The notes below the pieces were generated by a model that saw only the letters and a program-made list of their open reading frames with translations, did not search any database and was not told the DNA's origin. Positions 32,284 to 43,772 of a DNA stretch of 64,000 nt are shown here, piece after piece. Position 1 is the stretch's first letter. Each line of letters opens with the position of its first letter. The translations under genes were made by a program, and so were the position numbers. Source of the stretch: Rhypophila decipiens (taxonomy: Eukaryota > Ascomycota > Sordariomycetes > Sordariales > Naviculisporaceae); the NCBI GenBank assembly GCA_033297075.1, contig MU858056.1, positions 372,001 to 436,000 of the forward strand, read 5' to 3'.

Positions 32284-34538
32284 TTTTTCTGTTGTCGGCG
32301 GTTGTTGAGGATGGACAACGGTAGAAGAAGTATCGACATACATCCCTCAGCTTGGAAGAGATTGTCGCGGTATATAGTAATGGTTCCTTCGGGGAATCAA
32401 GACAACATATGAATAGGTAGTGTTGAAAGCAGCAGTCTGACGAAACAGGAGACCCTGGACCCTGGACCCTGATAGGCATCTTCGAGGATCCTTGATATAC
32501 ATAACGAAGGGACGGTCCGCAGCTTGGATGTCCAGAACATCAACATTGCCATTCATAGCGATCTTCTCTTCTGCATCGATCCATGCAACAACATCTTCAC
32601 GCTAGTAAGTCTCTGCAGCTTTGACACCGAGGTTGAAACCTATAGCAGGTAAACCTTTCTCGTCCGTATCCACGAATTGTGACCATACACGAGAGTAAGT
32701 CCAAAACAGGAGCGCCACAGAAACAGACGGGAGGTTGATTAGTTCCCCATCTCCATAAAATTGTCTCAAACATACATGCAAAGAATTGAATTCAGTTGGG
32801 GCTCAAGAGGATTGGCCCCAGTCGGAGCAGCCACTGGATCTAGGGAGGCCATTGTCACAGACCTGCTGTGTAGGGCTCGAGGGTCTTGCGGCCGAGAAAG
32901 TGACAGGCAGCAGAAAACGTCAGGGTACGGGAAGCGGGGAGGTGTCATATGGTACGGGACGAATGAGTACCGTTTCTGCCAAATATAAACGTCTAGATCT
33001 CGCGTAGGCGGACAAGACAGCTACAACTCAGAACAGTCCCCGAGCTGAGGCATAACACCGTTTCTGGTTAGGTAGTCGGAGTGCCAGCAGAAGCCAGAGA
33101 CGCCACTTGGCTGATGTGGATTCTGGTTTCGCTCAAAGGTCAGCCCGTCGTCGTATGACCTATCGTATTCTCCTGCAACTTCTCCAGCAAGAGGCAGTGG
33201 GCCGCCGCCTGAACTGGTTATCCTCGGGGTGAGAAAACTCGATGGCGTTCAGGTGGGTCTAGACCTCTGCCAGATTAGTTATCTGCTGCTAGGCGAGGAC
33301 AAGCGCCGTCTGTTTCTCTTGTCGTGAAGCTGAACCAAGCGAGCCAGACACTTTCCGGATTTGGGGACGAGGTTGACAATCAACCAAACAGGAAGTGCTG
33401 GAGCGAGTGGTTGAAAGATTCCGTAATCCCGGGTTGTCCTGGTACTCGGTAGCCAGCTCTATTGTATTATGAACCAGTGCGTTCACTATTCCATACACTG
33501 ACTGATGTACGAATAATAAAATCGTGATGTGCTGGTTGCAAACGTAGGGGGGAGTGGGAGGTGAGAATAGGCCAATGAGACAACAAGCAGACAGCCAACT
33601 TGCAGATGCCTCCTAGAACGTGTCTAGAACGAGCCTCTGCGAGTCATTCCATGACCTATGATTCGTCAGATTCATCTCGGAATGATACAAGGGAGAGAGG
33701 GGTCTCGATTCACTAATATTTTACTTTCCATCTGAGACAAGTGTCGACCAGCTCAGAAGACCTTGGCAGGTGTCGTCATTGAATGTACAGAATCTGAAAG
33801 ACACCAAACCCATTATAGTGGTAGTCGTATTGGCAGGAAAGTACTAATGCGCAGAAAGACGGGATGGGATTCGGAAAGTGATATGTGATAAAACCATGAC
33901 CTTGGGTCCAAGAGGTGGAGGGGAAGCTGGCCAATCGACTAGCAGCAGTAAAATAACTCGAAGAAAATACCGGACCCAAGAGGATAAAACCAATCAGAAA
34001 AGTGGTGTGAAAATGCCCGAGATCGAAGAGAGGAATTGATTGAGGTTGGTGACCACAACTCAGAAAGGAAAGAAGACCCCGAGTGGCTTGCTTGGGAAAC
34101 CTGTCCGGATACATGTTCCGTGGTACATACACTACAGGAGGATACTTGCCGAATCTGGTGTAACAGCTGGGGCTGATACTGAAAATTTCCGCACCTCCAT
34201 CACCACACATGTAAAATCCGAACCAGTCTTACTTCAACATGTGAGAAATTTCCGTGTCAGTTGCTCGTTGGTTATGAAGATGGGACGACTCTGGGTTGCA
34301 CAGCAGCTGTCAAGGTTCGTCGTGCAACAGCAGGTCGCTGTCAAAGGCCTCTCCCCAACAGTTTCAGAACAGACAGACGCACCTTCTTTCCCACGTCTGA
34401 GAAAGGTCGCACAGCGTGGAAAGGGTTCTTGTGCTACGGAAGGAGGACTCAACTGCCCACCAGGGCCCAGGCAGGCACCTTCCAAGGCTGAAAGGTGTCC
34501 ACTGTACTCCGTACGGGGTATCCATCTCATCCTCTTGT
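32284..34538. other. Intergenic region upstream of the SANT-like gene
   Basis: Over 2 kb without a gene I can support. Several open frames, up to 198 codons at 34040-34636, lack any protein-like pattern; part of the longest overlaps the last exon of the next gene on the other strand. Confidence 0.5.
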
Positions 34539-35904
34539 TTAGACCTTGCTCCTTACCATCTGCTCATCTTTCTTTCCCTCCACAACCACACCCAGATTAC
34601 CAGAGTCGAGGATGCTCGCACTCGTCTTGTCGATGACTGCAAATGACTCGTCTCCAGCAAAACGCCTATATGATATTCATGTTTCAGCTCTCGTCCAAGC
34701 ACTTGCATTTTGCAGCTGGAACAAGCTCCAGCTGGGAAAAGCAATGTGGAAAGACATGAAAAACAATAACACAAAAAAATTCAAGATAGAGTGGTTTCAC
34801 TTACCATCCCCTCTCCTCGCCTCCGGAGAGAAAACTGCAGTCGCTGTTCACCTCGCAGTCCCACCCACCCAATACACCCCGCCCACCTCTCCATTGGGGA
34901 ATCCGAAACGGTCGTGTTGGCTGGTGCTGAATCTGAGAAGAGGTACTATTTCGTGCAGATGTGGCGTCGTCTGATCCCTGCTGCTTTGGTTGCTTTTGCT
35001 TTTGCTGTTGTTCCTCAGAGGAGGTCCCCTTCCTCCGGCGATAGACGCTGAGCCCGCAAGTAAAGGCTCGAAAGTCCTCAGCGTCGACGCTTTCGGGCAT
35101 GGCCCCCGTAAGAACACGCCCCAGGGCAATAATAGGGGCAGCATGGGAGCAGAGCAGGATGGCACGCACCCCGTCCCTGTCGCATTCGGATATCAAGGCC
35201 TCCATGGTGGTCGCCACTCGATCATGCAGCTCATCGATGCTCTCCCCCATCCTGGTCGGCACCACTGCCGGCCTGTACTCTTTTTCCAGCAGAGTGGGGA
35301 AAAAGGACTCGAGCACCTCTGGGGAAGCTGGGACGGGGTGCTCAAACGGTGCCGAACCGTACCACTCACCTATGCCTGTCTCGCCTCGGACCACGCCTGG
35401 CCCGGTCAGTTTCCCCAGAGCCACAGCTTTTCGAGCAAACGGCTCGACCGTCTGTAGACAACGGTAGTAGCAACTGGAGTAGATACGCTCGATGGGCGGG
35501 TCAACGGTGAGTAGCTGCTCCCCAAGCTCCCTGGCCTGGTCCACGCCATGGGCAGTCAGTGCCGGATCCGCGGCTATGCCCGTGGGCGTCTTGAGCGTTG
35601 ACGTGTAGTTTCCGTTTGACGGATCCACGAGCCAGTTGGAACGAAACTGCCACAACGTGTCAGCAGTCATAGCTACGGTAAACAATGTCAAGTCTTTCTT
35701 TTCGGTCTGAGTTGCAGACCCGCATCATCACTCGGAGATAACTCTCCTCACGATGCAGCCAGTCAAAGACATACCGCAACTCTGCAGGTTAATAACCGAT
35801 GAGAAATAACAAGTGAAGGCTTGGCTGGCAAGTTGGCAGATACGAAAGAAAGGGTGGTTGAAACTTACTCCATGACGCGTAATGTAGATGACCTCGAGTG
35901 ACAT
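34539..35904 (-). CDS. tfc7: Histidine-phosphatase-fold protein, TFIIIC tau55 (Tfc7)-like
   Basis: Three exons: 35904-35869, 35646-34805 and 34665-34539; introns 222 and 139 bp; 334 residues. The 12-codon first exon ends in the phosphohistidine motif RHG and joins FRSNWLVDPSNG. A second His (CSHAAP) and the Glu and Arg of a phosphoglycerate-mutase fold follow. The tail reads GGWDCEVNSDCSFLSGG and, after the third exon, WRFAGDESF, the C-terminal pattern seen in fungal tau55-type proteins. In yeast, tau55 (Tfc7) is a TFIIIC subunit with this fold and links Pol III transcription to metabolism. A stand-alone phosphatase of the same family is the alternative. A GTAAGG just before the final stop might be another donor. 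Confidence 0.82.
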
Positions 35905-37068
35905 GGTGACGGCGAAACGTTGACAACTTGTTCACACACACGAGTTGCTTTGTGTGACGGAGTTTGCTTTGGGAGAAGCTCGTGGGTAGAGTGTACCGGT
36001 ACCCCTCACTCACTCACGGCTACAGATACCGAACCGAAGTTGTTGTCGTCAGGTCAAGCCTTTGACAGGCCCCCCCTGGTAGCGTCTTGTGTGGCTCCGT
36101 CGATCGAGCGATCCTCTTCGTCCGGGGACGATGACCTTGGTGGTGGTGTGGGCTTGCTTGGCACACCCTCCCCCCTGCTTTCACCAACAAAGTTCCTCGG
36201 TACTTCCTGGACTAGGTTTATATCCTCCATATTACCTTCATAGCCCAAAAATAAATAATTAGTAGTTCAGTAGGCTGAGACAGGACTTCACAATATAGAC
36301 TGTCTTTTTTGTGCTCAGAAGACGATGTAGAAGTCGTTCTCTAGGGCTTGCCCTAAAAGGGGATTCGAGGCCTAGAAAGCTTATTCGACCTCGAGAACAA
36401 TCTGACATGGGGTTGTCAACTTGACATGTGCAATGATAAGTTTCAGGTTTAGAGTTTTGCAAAATAGGATGCCAGGAGCGATGTGGATTCTCGGGGAATG
36501 CGGTTTGTGAGAAGGAGTTGTGTGTTACGCCCGTAAGGCTGTGACTAGATCCCCACATTATGGAGCGACTCAAAGAACTGTGTCGGATCGACAACCATTA
36601 ATAAACGGCTTTGGAAATCCATGCCAATACCGTTCACCTTGTTATAAACAAGAGTTTCCCGGTATTCCGTATCCCTTCGGATTTATGCACTTGTCACATT
36701 ATGGCAACTCATGCAGTCAGCGGAAAATTTTCATCATAAAGCACAGTAATAATTTGTTCTCTATACAACAAGTATGCACAGTCTCAAATGCAAACCAGAA
36801 TCTTCTAATGCCTGTCGTCTATGAACAACCACAAAAACGCTCTTCGGGGAAACCAATCCTCATTTGGCTGTTCGTCTGGCAGTCTCACACGCGCACCAAG
36901 AGTCGCATTTGATTGACCTTTAGGTCGTGGCAAACCCATGGCCGCATGAGGTCCATCTCAAACTTTCTCTGCTTCCTTCACAAAAACATCAAATGTAGGT
37001 CTCCAGGCATACACAAGCTGGTCTCATCCAAATATTGAAAGAATATCCACATCATCACCTCCTGAGCA
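35905..37068. other. Intergenic region upstream of the tau55-like gene
   Basis: About 1.2 kb; the middle (36250-36900) is AT-rich. No gene, RNA or clear repeat found. Confidence 0.5.
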
Positions 37069-38826
37069 TCACCGCTGCCGCAGCTTGGCCTCATGCTGCA
37101 ACCAGAAGTTCCTGCATGCCCTATGGCCCCAGAACTCGACCCACCACTCCCCAAAGCTGTCCTCGACATCAAAGTCCACTTTGGCTATCCTCTCATCTCT
37201 TTTCAGACCACACACAGCACAAGGTTTGGGTGCCGTGACCACATTCGGAGCGGCGTGAGCTGAGACATGGAGACTGAGCTCGGGCACCTTGAGGGGGTTC
37301 GTGCCTGCAGCCGCCGTGTTGGCAGCCGCCACCGCAGACCTCAGACGGCCAACCTGAGCCTTCCACACGTTGATCACCTCGGTGGCTTCGCGGTCGTCGC
37401 GGGCCGACTGTGTCTTGTCGATACCTGCAAGCTTCATGCCGCCTTTGCCTCCAGCCGCGGATATGGTCATGCCCTGCATGAGGAACTTGTCCCGGTGCCA
37501 GCGCACCTTTCTTCCAGCGATGATGCGTGCTGCCACGGTTGCAAGTGCGAGATATCCCATGAGGAAGAGACGGGTCGCTTCATTGGCCGCGATGAGCTGC
37601 TGATCTGAGGCCGGGAGGGTACTGACTGGTTTGAGGAGAGACGTCGAAGCAACGTCAAGCAGTTGGGGGAATATGGAGAGCAGTACAGATGGCGGCGGTA
37701 TGTTGGTCGGAGGCGGGCCGACCGCAGTGGTGTCCGTCAATAAAGAACTATCTATTACAGGTTTGGATTTGAGAGCATCTGGTTTTCCACTCATTTCGTT
37801 TGCTCCTGTTGTGGCTGGCTTGCTGGTCGGTTTCGTGTCCGCTGGGACATCCTTGAACTCGGCCCACTCGCTGTCAAAATAATCAGTCTTCCCGTCTGGC
37901 CAAGCTGTGACCGGAGACTCCTCCTCTTGCTTGACTTCCTGGGGAAATTCCGCCGTCTGTGGGGTCTTGACCTTGAGCTCCTTCATTGGGTCGGGCTTTC
38001 GGATGTGAAATGAGCCATAGGGCGATTTTGGTGCTTGGGGATACAGTGATGCGTTGCTTGATGATGTCGTATCTGCTAACAAAAGATTTGGGGGCTGCTT
38101 CTTGGGCTGCGTGGCACCAAATGAAGATACGTCAGTGCCAAATGAAGGGCTAGAAGACAAGGTGGGAAGGACTTGTACCGGCTGCTCGGCCTCAAAGTCT
38201 CCAAATTCGTCGTCTTCACCTTCGACTTCACCTAGCTCGAAGTCGCTCGCGTCGAATAGCACATTCGGGTCACGAGTGCGGGCTGGTGTAAGCCGGGCAT
38301 CCTTTGGCTTCGGTGCCCCCCACGTAGTATCCAGGTCCACGAGCTTATTGCTCAACATGTCAATCGTAGAGGCTCTCACAACACGATTCCGGACGGGTTC
38401 CTGTATCGTAGTTGGTCCAGTGGGGACTTGGGATGGTCCCTCAGGGGCCTCAAAGTCACCCCAGTCATCCTCTTCTTCCCTCACCGACTGCTGCTGTGTT
38501 TGAGCGGCTGAACTTTGGAAATTTCCCAGACCACCAAGATCACCCCAGACGCTAGAGTTTTGTGGTCCCGATGATGGTGCCGGTGATGCAACCGTTGGCC
38601 ATAAACTTGCTGAACTATCGCGCTGCGTCGTCGTGACAGGCTGCCATTGAAATGGTTGCGGCTGGAAACCAGTGCCAGCAGGTGATGTTGTCGTTGTCAA
38701 AAAGGAGAATGGATCATCCTGACTCGGCGAGGAAAGTGAGGTTACTCCGCCGGGCTGGCTCTTGGGTTTCTGGGAACTCGAGTCCGCCGGCGGAGTCTCA
38801 AAGGCTGCAAACAGGTCGGCCGACAT
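37069..38826 (-). CDS. Aftiphilin-like trafficking protein (hypothetical)
   Basis: Single exon, 585 residues, from the first ATG (38826). The N-terminal 350 residues are Ser/Pro/Gln-rich with acidic-aromatic motifs DDWGDFEA (about residue 122) and DEFGDFEA (about 218), and SEWAEFKD further on. These resemble [DE]FxxF/WxxF-type motifs that bind clathrin-adaptor ear domains, as in aftiphilin. The C-terminal 220 residues are ordered: a Leu-rich helix, KVRWHRDKFLMQGMTIS, a Lys/Asp-rich segment, then a conserved Cys pair (CAVCGLKRDERIA) with a Trp-rich end EWWVEFWGHRACR. That combination is shared by an uncharacterised fungal family. I see no kinase domain, although related proteins are sometimes labelled as kinases. 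Confidence 0.8.
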   Translation of the reverse strand: MSADLFAAFETPPADSSSQKPKSQPGGVTSLSSPSQDDPFSFLTTTTSPAGTGFQPQPFQWQPVTTTQRDSSASLWPTVASPAPSSGPQNSSVWGDLGGLGNFQSSAAQTQQQSVREEEDDWGDFEAPEGPSQVPTGPTTIQEPVRNRVVRASTIDMLSNKLVDLDTTWGAPKPKDARLTPARTRDPNVLFDASDFELGEVEGEDDEFGDFEAEQPVQVLPTLSSSPSFGTDVSSFGATQPKKQPPNLLLADTTSSSNASLYPQAPKSPYGSFHIRKPDPMKELKVKTPQTAEFPQEVKQEEESPVTAWPDGKTDYFDSEWAEFKDVPADTKPTSKPATTGANEMSGKPDALKSKPVIDSSLLTDTTAVGPPPTNIPPPSVLLSIFPQLLDVASTSLLKPVSTLPASDQQLIAANEATRLFLMGYLALATVAARIIAGRKVRWHRDKFLMQGMTISAAGGKGGMKLAGIDKTQSARDDREATEVINVWKAQVGRLRSAVAAANTAAAGTNPLKVPELSLHVSAHAAPNVVTAPKPCAVCGLKRDERIAKVDFDVEDSFGEWWVEFWGHRACRNFWLQHEAKLRQR

Positions 38827-39801
38827 GGCAAACAAACAGTTTCTAGCCCCAATTACCAACTATCCACCAGAAGCTAGGGGTTCCTGAGCATTGTACACCT
38901 TGAATCCAGCGATTCCAATGAAGAGATGGTCATCTATCAGAAACCAAACACCTCAGTCCACGGTCTGCAGGGCCAACTGTAGGCGTGCTCGAAGTTCCAG
39001 TTTTCAAATCCCTGTTCAGTTGGGATAGAAGCTGTCGAACGGTTTGATGTGTTCGATAGGGAAAGTAGTAACAGTGAAACTCCAAGAAAAAGGGAAAATG
39101 ACTCGTGGACAGTTTTTGTTATGTTGTCCCCGAGAACCATTCATCGCCAACTAAACTTCATGATAATGATTTAGGGGCTGAGAGGAACCAAGACGATTGG
39201 AGGATAGGGAGCAGGAGCGGCTGACGGAGAGCACTAAAATCCCTGGTATCGTACCCCATGATTGGATGACGTGATATCTTTCTCCACTCTTGTTGCTCAC
39301 CTCGGCACCCTTGCTCCTGCCTCTGGAGGAGACCACAGAGTCCACTGCCGGTACAGCATCTCCCCGGTAGGCACGAATAAAAGCCCACCACCAGAGGTTT
39401 AGGTGCACACTCAATTAAAGTATTCATACAGACGTCTTTATGCCCACTGGCAGCTGTGAGAAGCCAAGCTTTGCATGAATTGATATCCCCAGAGTGTTCA
39501 TGCCTTACCCCTCTTTAATCACCAACGTGTGAGTCTTTGAAGATTCATTGCAAACCCGGGCAGTTTATGAGTGCTTTATATAAGGACAAGATACCCTGTT
39601 AGCCTCACCATTTTGATCTGCAAGAATTCCCTGAGCTCAAAACTTTAGACATTTGTCCCTTCTATATGCTAGTTTGTTGTTGGAACTCGTATTCTTCAAT
39701 CTGACCGATACATCTCACCGGTTATACCTACCTTCCCCCTTCAACCAAGTTCCTCCACGACCTTGACATGTCAAGCTTTCGAGAGCTACAGATTTGAGAT
39801 A
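38827..39801. other. Divergent promoter region, aftiphilin-like gene / TBC gene
   Basis: About 1 kb between divergent starts. Open frames here are short and unlike protein; no further feature seen. Confidence 0.5.
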
Positions 39802-42263
39802 ATGAGATCACTGGATGAAACCAAGTATTCCCGCCCTTGCTCTCCCATTCGCGCGTGCAATTGCTGATATCTGTAATATTCACAGGGCGAGATGGGAGGC
39901 GACGGTGACCAAGAGTGAGAACATCGCTCAACTCAGACGTGTCATCAAGTTCGACGAATCAGGCAATCCTTGCCAGTCTGGCTGCAGATCAGTCTGCTGG
40001 AAAGCCTTTCTGTTATTTCGGGATGAAGCTCAGTCAAACTGGCCTGATATCCTGCGCGACTGCCGCAACTCTTACAGCTTGATGTGTGCCGAGCACTTGC
40101 GATTCATCAAGCACCCGGAGCAGCTGACAGCCCTACCTGTCGACCCGCTCGCCGACGACCCAGACTCGCCTTGGGACGCCCTGCGCAATGATGAGCTCGT
40201 GCGCGCCGAGATACTGCAGGATGTCCGCAGGCTGCCCGATGAGCCCTTCTATCACGAGGAAAATGTCCAAACCATGATTCTCGACATTCTCTTTCTCTAC
40301 TGCAAGCTGAACCCCGCCATGGGCGGCTATCGCCAGGGAATGCATGAGCTTCTGGCCCCCATCGTCTATGTTGTTGCTCAGGATGCCATCGACCGTTCAG
40401 CTATTGCCATTGGTGACCCAGTCGATCCCACCATGGTTGACATGCTAGATTCATACTTTGTTGAGCATGATTCTTATGCTTTGTTCGACAAGGTCATGGG
40501 CCGTGCGAGTATCTTTTACGAAGTTGGATCTGGCTCTGGTCCTGCTGCAACTGAACGAAACATCATTGTCGAAAAGAGCAAATACATTCATCAAGTTGCG
40601 CTCATGAAGATTGACCCCGAGTTGGCCACCCATCTCAATAACATCGAGGTCTTACCCCAGATATTTCTCATGTGAGTGTAGATGATCATTTGAGCGATAT
40701 CGTCTTGCGACTAATCATGTTCTTAGCCGCTGGGTCCGCCTCCTCTTCAGCAGAGAGTTTCCCTTTGAGCAGCTGCTTTCCTTCTGGGACGCGCTCTTTG
40801 CGTTTGATCCAGATCTCGAGCTAATCGATTTAATCTGCGTTTCCATGCTACTTCGCGTCCGATGGACGCTATTAGAGGCTGACTACTCGGTTGCTCTTCA
40901 ACTTTTGCTAAAATATCCAGCTCCTCAGCCACCTCATGGGCCCCATACTTTTGTTGAGGATGCTCTTTATTTGCGAACCCACTCAGACGCCGCGGGCGGC
41001 ACAACATTAATTTTTAAATATACAGGGAGAAGCCCGGCTGCTGCGCCAGTTCCAAGTCCAAGCCCACGTTCCTTGACCCCGTCGTTTCAGGGATTCGGGA
41101 GTCTACGACAACGGACGCTAGGCGCAAGGTCACCGCTGTCAGCATCGGCGCGGCTCCTCCAACAGCAAAGCGTAGAGGCTATCCTTCAAGGCGCTGCGAA
41201 GGGTATGATCGAACGAGGTGAGAAGTTGGGCATCAACCAGGCCGTTAGAGACGCCGTGGGCGAAATACGACGCAATGTGCAGGGTCTACAGGAGTCTCGC
41301 AGTCCTGGCAGGAGGAATCCTGGGCTAAGCGGTGACAATAGCCAGCCTTTGGCTTTAGCCTTGATGGAAAGAAGGAACCAGCAACTGGCCGCAATGTTGG
41401 ATGAATCGATTAATACTCTGAAACAACTCACAACATCGGAGTCCCTGGACAAGGAGCAACGTTCACAAGAATTAGATCTCGCGGCGGCAAGGATTCAGTT
41501 TGTGAAGATCTGTTTGGAGGACTCGAGTATCACCCTACCCGATGAGGACATGCCCGCCATGGGTAAGCTGTCGATATCAGCGCCGGAGGTTAGGTCGCCG
41601 ACCGTCGCTCTCGACACCACACCTGTGGTCTTTACATCCTCGGCGGTAGAAGAAACCAGGACTGCTCTATCTCGCGTGCCATCTCCAACTTCAAAGCAGC
41701 TTGGTGGCGCAATATCTCCAGTCCCAGAGGAGGGCACTTTTATTGGACAACTAGCGGAAGAGATTCCCGATAAAATGGACACTGATCTTCCGGAACAGCA
41801 TGTCACCTTACTACAACATAACAAGTCAACGATGCAGGCGCCCGAGACGAAATCAATCCAGCAATCACCACCTACAGCCACGGCAAAGCCCGAACCAGTA
41901 CTAAAAGACATCATTCCCCCGCCGCCAGTGCAGGAACGGCCTCACGGTCCGATACCAACCCGCTCAACACTAGCACAATCTTCTTTTTCTTGGATGCTCG
42001 AGCCTGATATAACACCTGTATCTTCTTCTTCGCCTTCCTCGCTTCGTGGCCGCCCGTTACCATCGTCTTCGACAAACAACAACAACTCCAAGACTCCTTC
42101 TAGTCCTCCCAGCGCGAAACGTGCAAGCTCGGCCAGGCAACGCAATGCCTTTCTGTTTGGCGAGGTGACCCTGGATTCCCTAGAGCCTAGCGGTGCTTCT
42201 GTCGAGAAGAAAGTCTCGACGAGTGAAATATTTGGGTTAGAGCCACTCCGCAAGGCTGGGTAG
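39802..42263 (+). CDS. TBC1D5-like Rab GTPase-activating protein
   Basis: A Rab GAP of the TBC family; animal TBC1D5 acts on Rab7 with retromer at late endosomes. Three exons: 39802-39824, 39886-40671 and 40727-42263; introns 61 and 55 bp; 781 residues. The 23-bp first exon codes MRSLDET and the first two bases of the next codon, then KARWEAT; this start matches the family. Both catalytic fingers are present: IxxDxxR at residues 117-123 (ILQDVRR) and YRQ at 156-158. The second intron falls inside the TBC domain (FLI|RWVRL). The C-terminal half (about 360-780) is Ser/Pro-rich, with a coiled segment near 470-550 and poly-Asn. The Rab substrate is inferred from family. Confidence 0.92.
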
Positions 42264-43772
42264 GAGACGCACAGGCGGGATTTTATTGAAGGGGGCCTTG
42301 TATATATTTTTGGCCGAGTGCTGATCTTGTGAGGGAGTAGGACCTGGCGTCCTCCTTGCCACCAGGTCTATGTAGACAGACCGACATAGCAATATATACC
42401 CCCGATTACATCCATGGACTATAAAGACTCGGCGGTTGGGTTATTTCTCTACTCATCAACTAACTGTATCTTTCCAACACAGTGGGTCGGTCCACGGGCC
42501 TTGAAAAAGGGTTCACCCCAGAATGATCTGGATGAAAACTGCCGATAATGAAATGGGATTAGGTACAGAGTACCTAACCTGAGGATGGGTATCGAAAAGG
42601 CAGTCACAGGTTGGCTAAAAGGGTCAGTCAGAGTGGTCTTTCTAAGAACACTAACAAATCTTGGTCAAAACAACAGACCAGAAAATTACGTCACATCTTC
42701 TCACACTTTTGACCAGTCAGTCAGGTTCATTCATAGCAAACTAATCCAACGACTACCCATGAAAGAGAGTATAAGAAAAAAAGAAGAAAAAAAAGAGAGA
42801 AGGGCTGGCCTGACACCGGGATTGAACCCGACGCCTCAGAACCCCAGACCGCGACCAGACACAACCGGGCTGGGCGAGAGCCGGCATCGTACTTGCCACT
42901 AGGCCACTTACGCAGTTTCTCCATTGGGCGTTCCTCTACTACCGGTTCTCGCTGGAAAGTTGTGCTACTATTGGGTCCTATATACCCAGAGTGAGTGTGA
43001 TCCGATCTTCTAAACTACTTGGGCAACAGAGGTTGGTTGACCCAGAACGAAGGGGTGTACAACATGCAAGAGACCTGAAAGCTAGCCAGGATAGAAAAAA
43101 AGAATAACCAGCAATCATCTACCTTATAATACGTAAATATTCTCTTCTTCAATTCTTTACTAATCATCTTCTTTCTTCTTATCAATCTAAAGCAAGGGGA
43201 AAAGATGATAGTTGTTTTACGAGTAAACACTTCAGACAATTAAATAAAACAAAGACATGAAACGACGTAAGAACAAAACAAGAAGCAAACGACAAGGCCT
43301 AATCGAAACCCTTTTAATCATCTTACGTAAACAAACAAGCCTTATAATACATCCATCCCTCCACTAGAACCCAACCATTAAGGCGGATAGAATAATGTAT
43401 AAATTTTAAGGGGGCCGCGTCAGTCGAGTCCACCTTTATGATTAACGGTATGCTTTAACATGTCGTAAAAGGTCTTGAATGGGTGTGCTATTTAACCAGA
43501 ACCGCATTATGCATGATTTTAAAAAAAAGAAGGGACAAAAGGAGAAACCCTCAAAAAGTATAAACAATGCCTGTCCGGGGTATCATAAAAACGACATAAT
43601 CAGTCTAGTGGTTCTTTTACCTCCATCCATGTATTTTGTTGTGTGTATGATGTGTGTATAATGTGTCTGTGGTCTGCCCGCCCAGGTCTCTGTGTATGAA
43701 AATAATCGTGATATTTTTCTTCTTCTCGTCATAAATATCTTCTCCCATCACAACATTGTCTCATGGCCCTCA
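42264..43772. other. Convergent intergenic region with a tRNA-like element
   Basis: The 3' ends of the TBC gene and PAS kinase face each other here. Besides the Pol III-type element at 42787-42915 the rest, especially 43030-43770, is AT-rich and empty. Confidence 0.5.
42787..42915 (-). ncRNA. tRNA-like Pol III element, Gly-tRNA-related
   Basis: On the minus strand an A box (TGGCCTAGTGG, 42906-42896) is followed 68 bases later by a B box (GGTTCAATCCC, 42828-42818), then by T7 and T8 tracts, the usual Pol III terminator. The A-box surroundings resemble Gly tRNAs (GTGGYCTAGTGG). The acceptor stem does not pair well, the T loop is one base short and the middle is too long, so this is not a normal tRNA. 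It may be a pseudogene, an intron-bearing tRNA I fail to fold, or the head of a SINE. Confidence 0.4.

Noticed and set aside
34040..34636. 198-codon open frame on the + strand
   Set aside because: It overlaps the last exon of the tau55-like gene on the other strand and shows no protein pattern.
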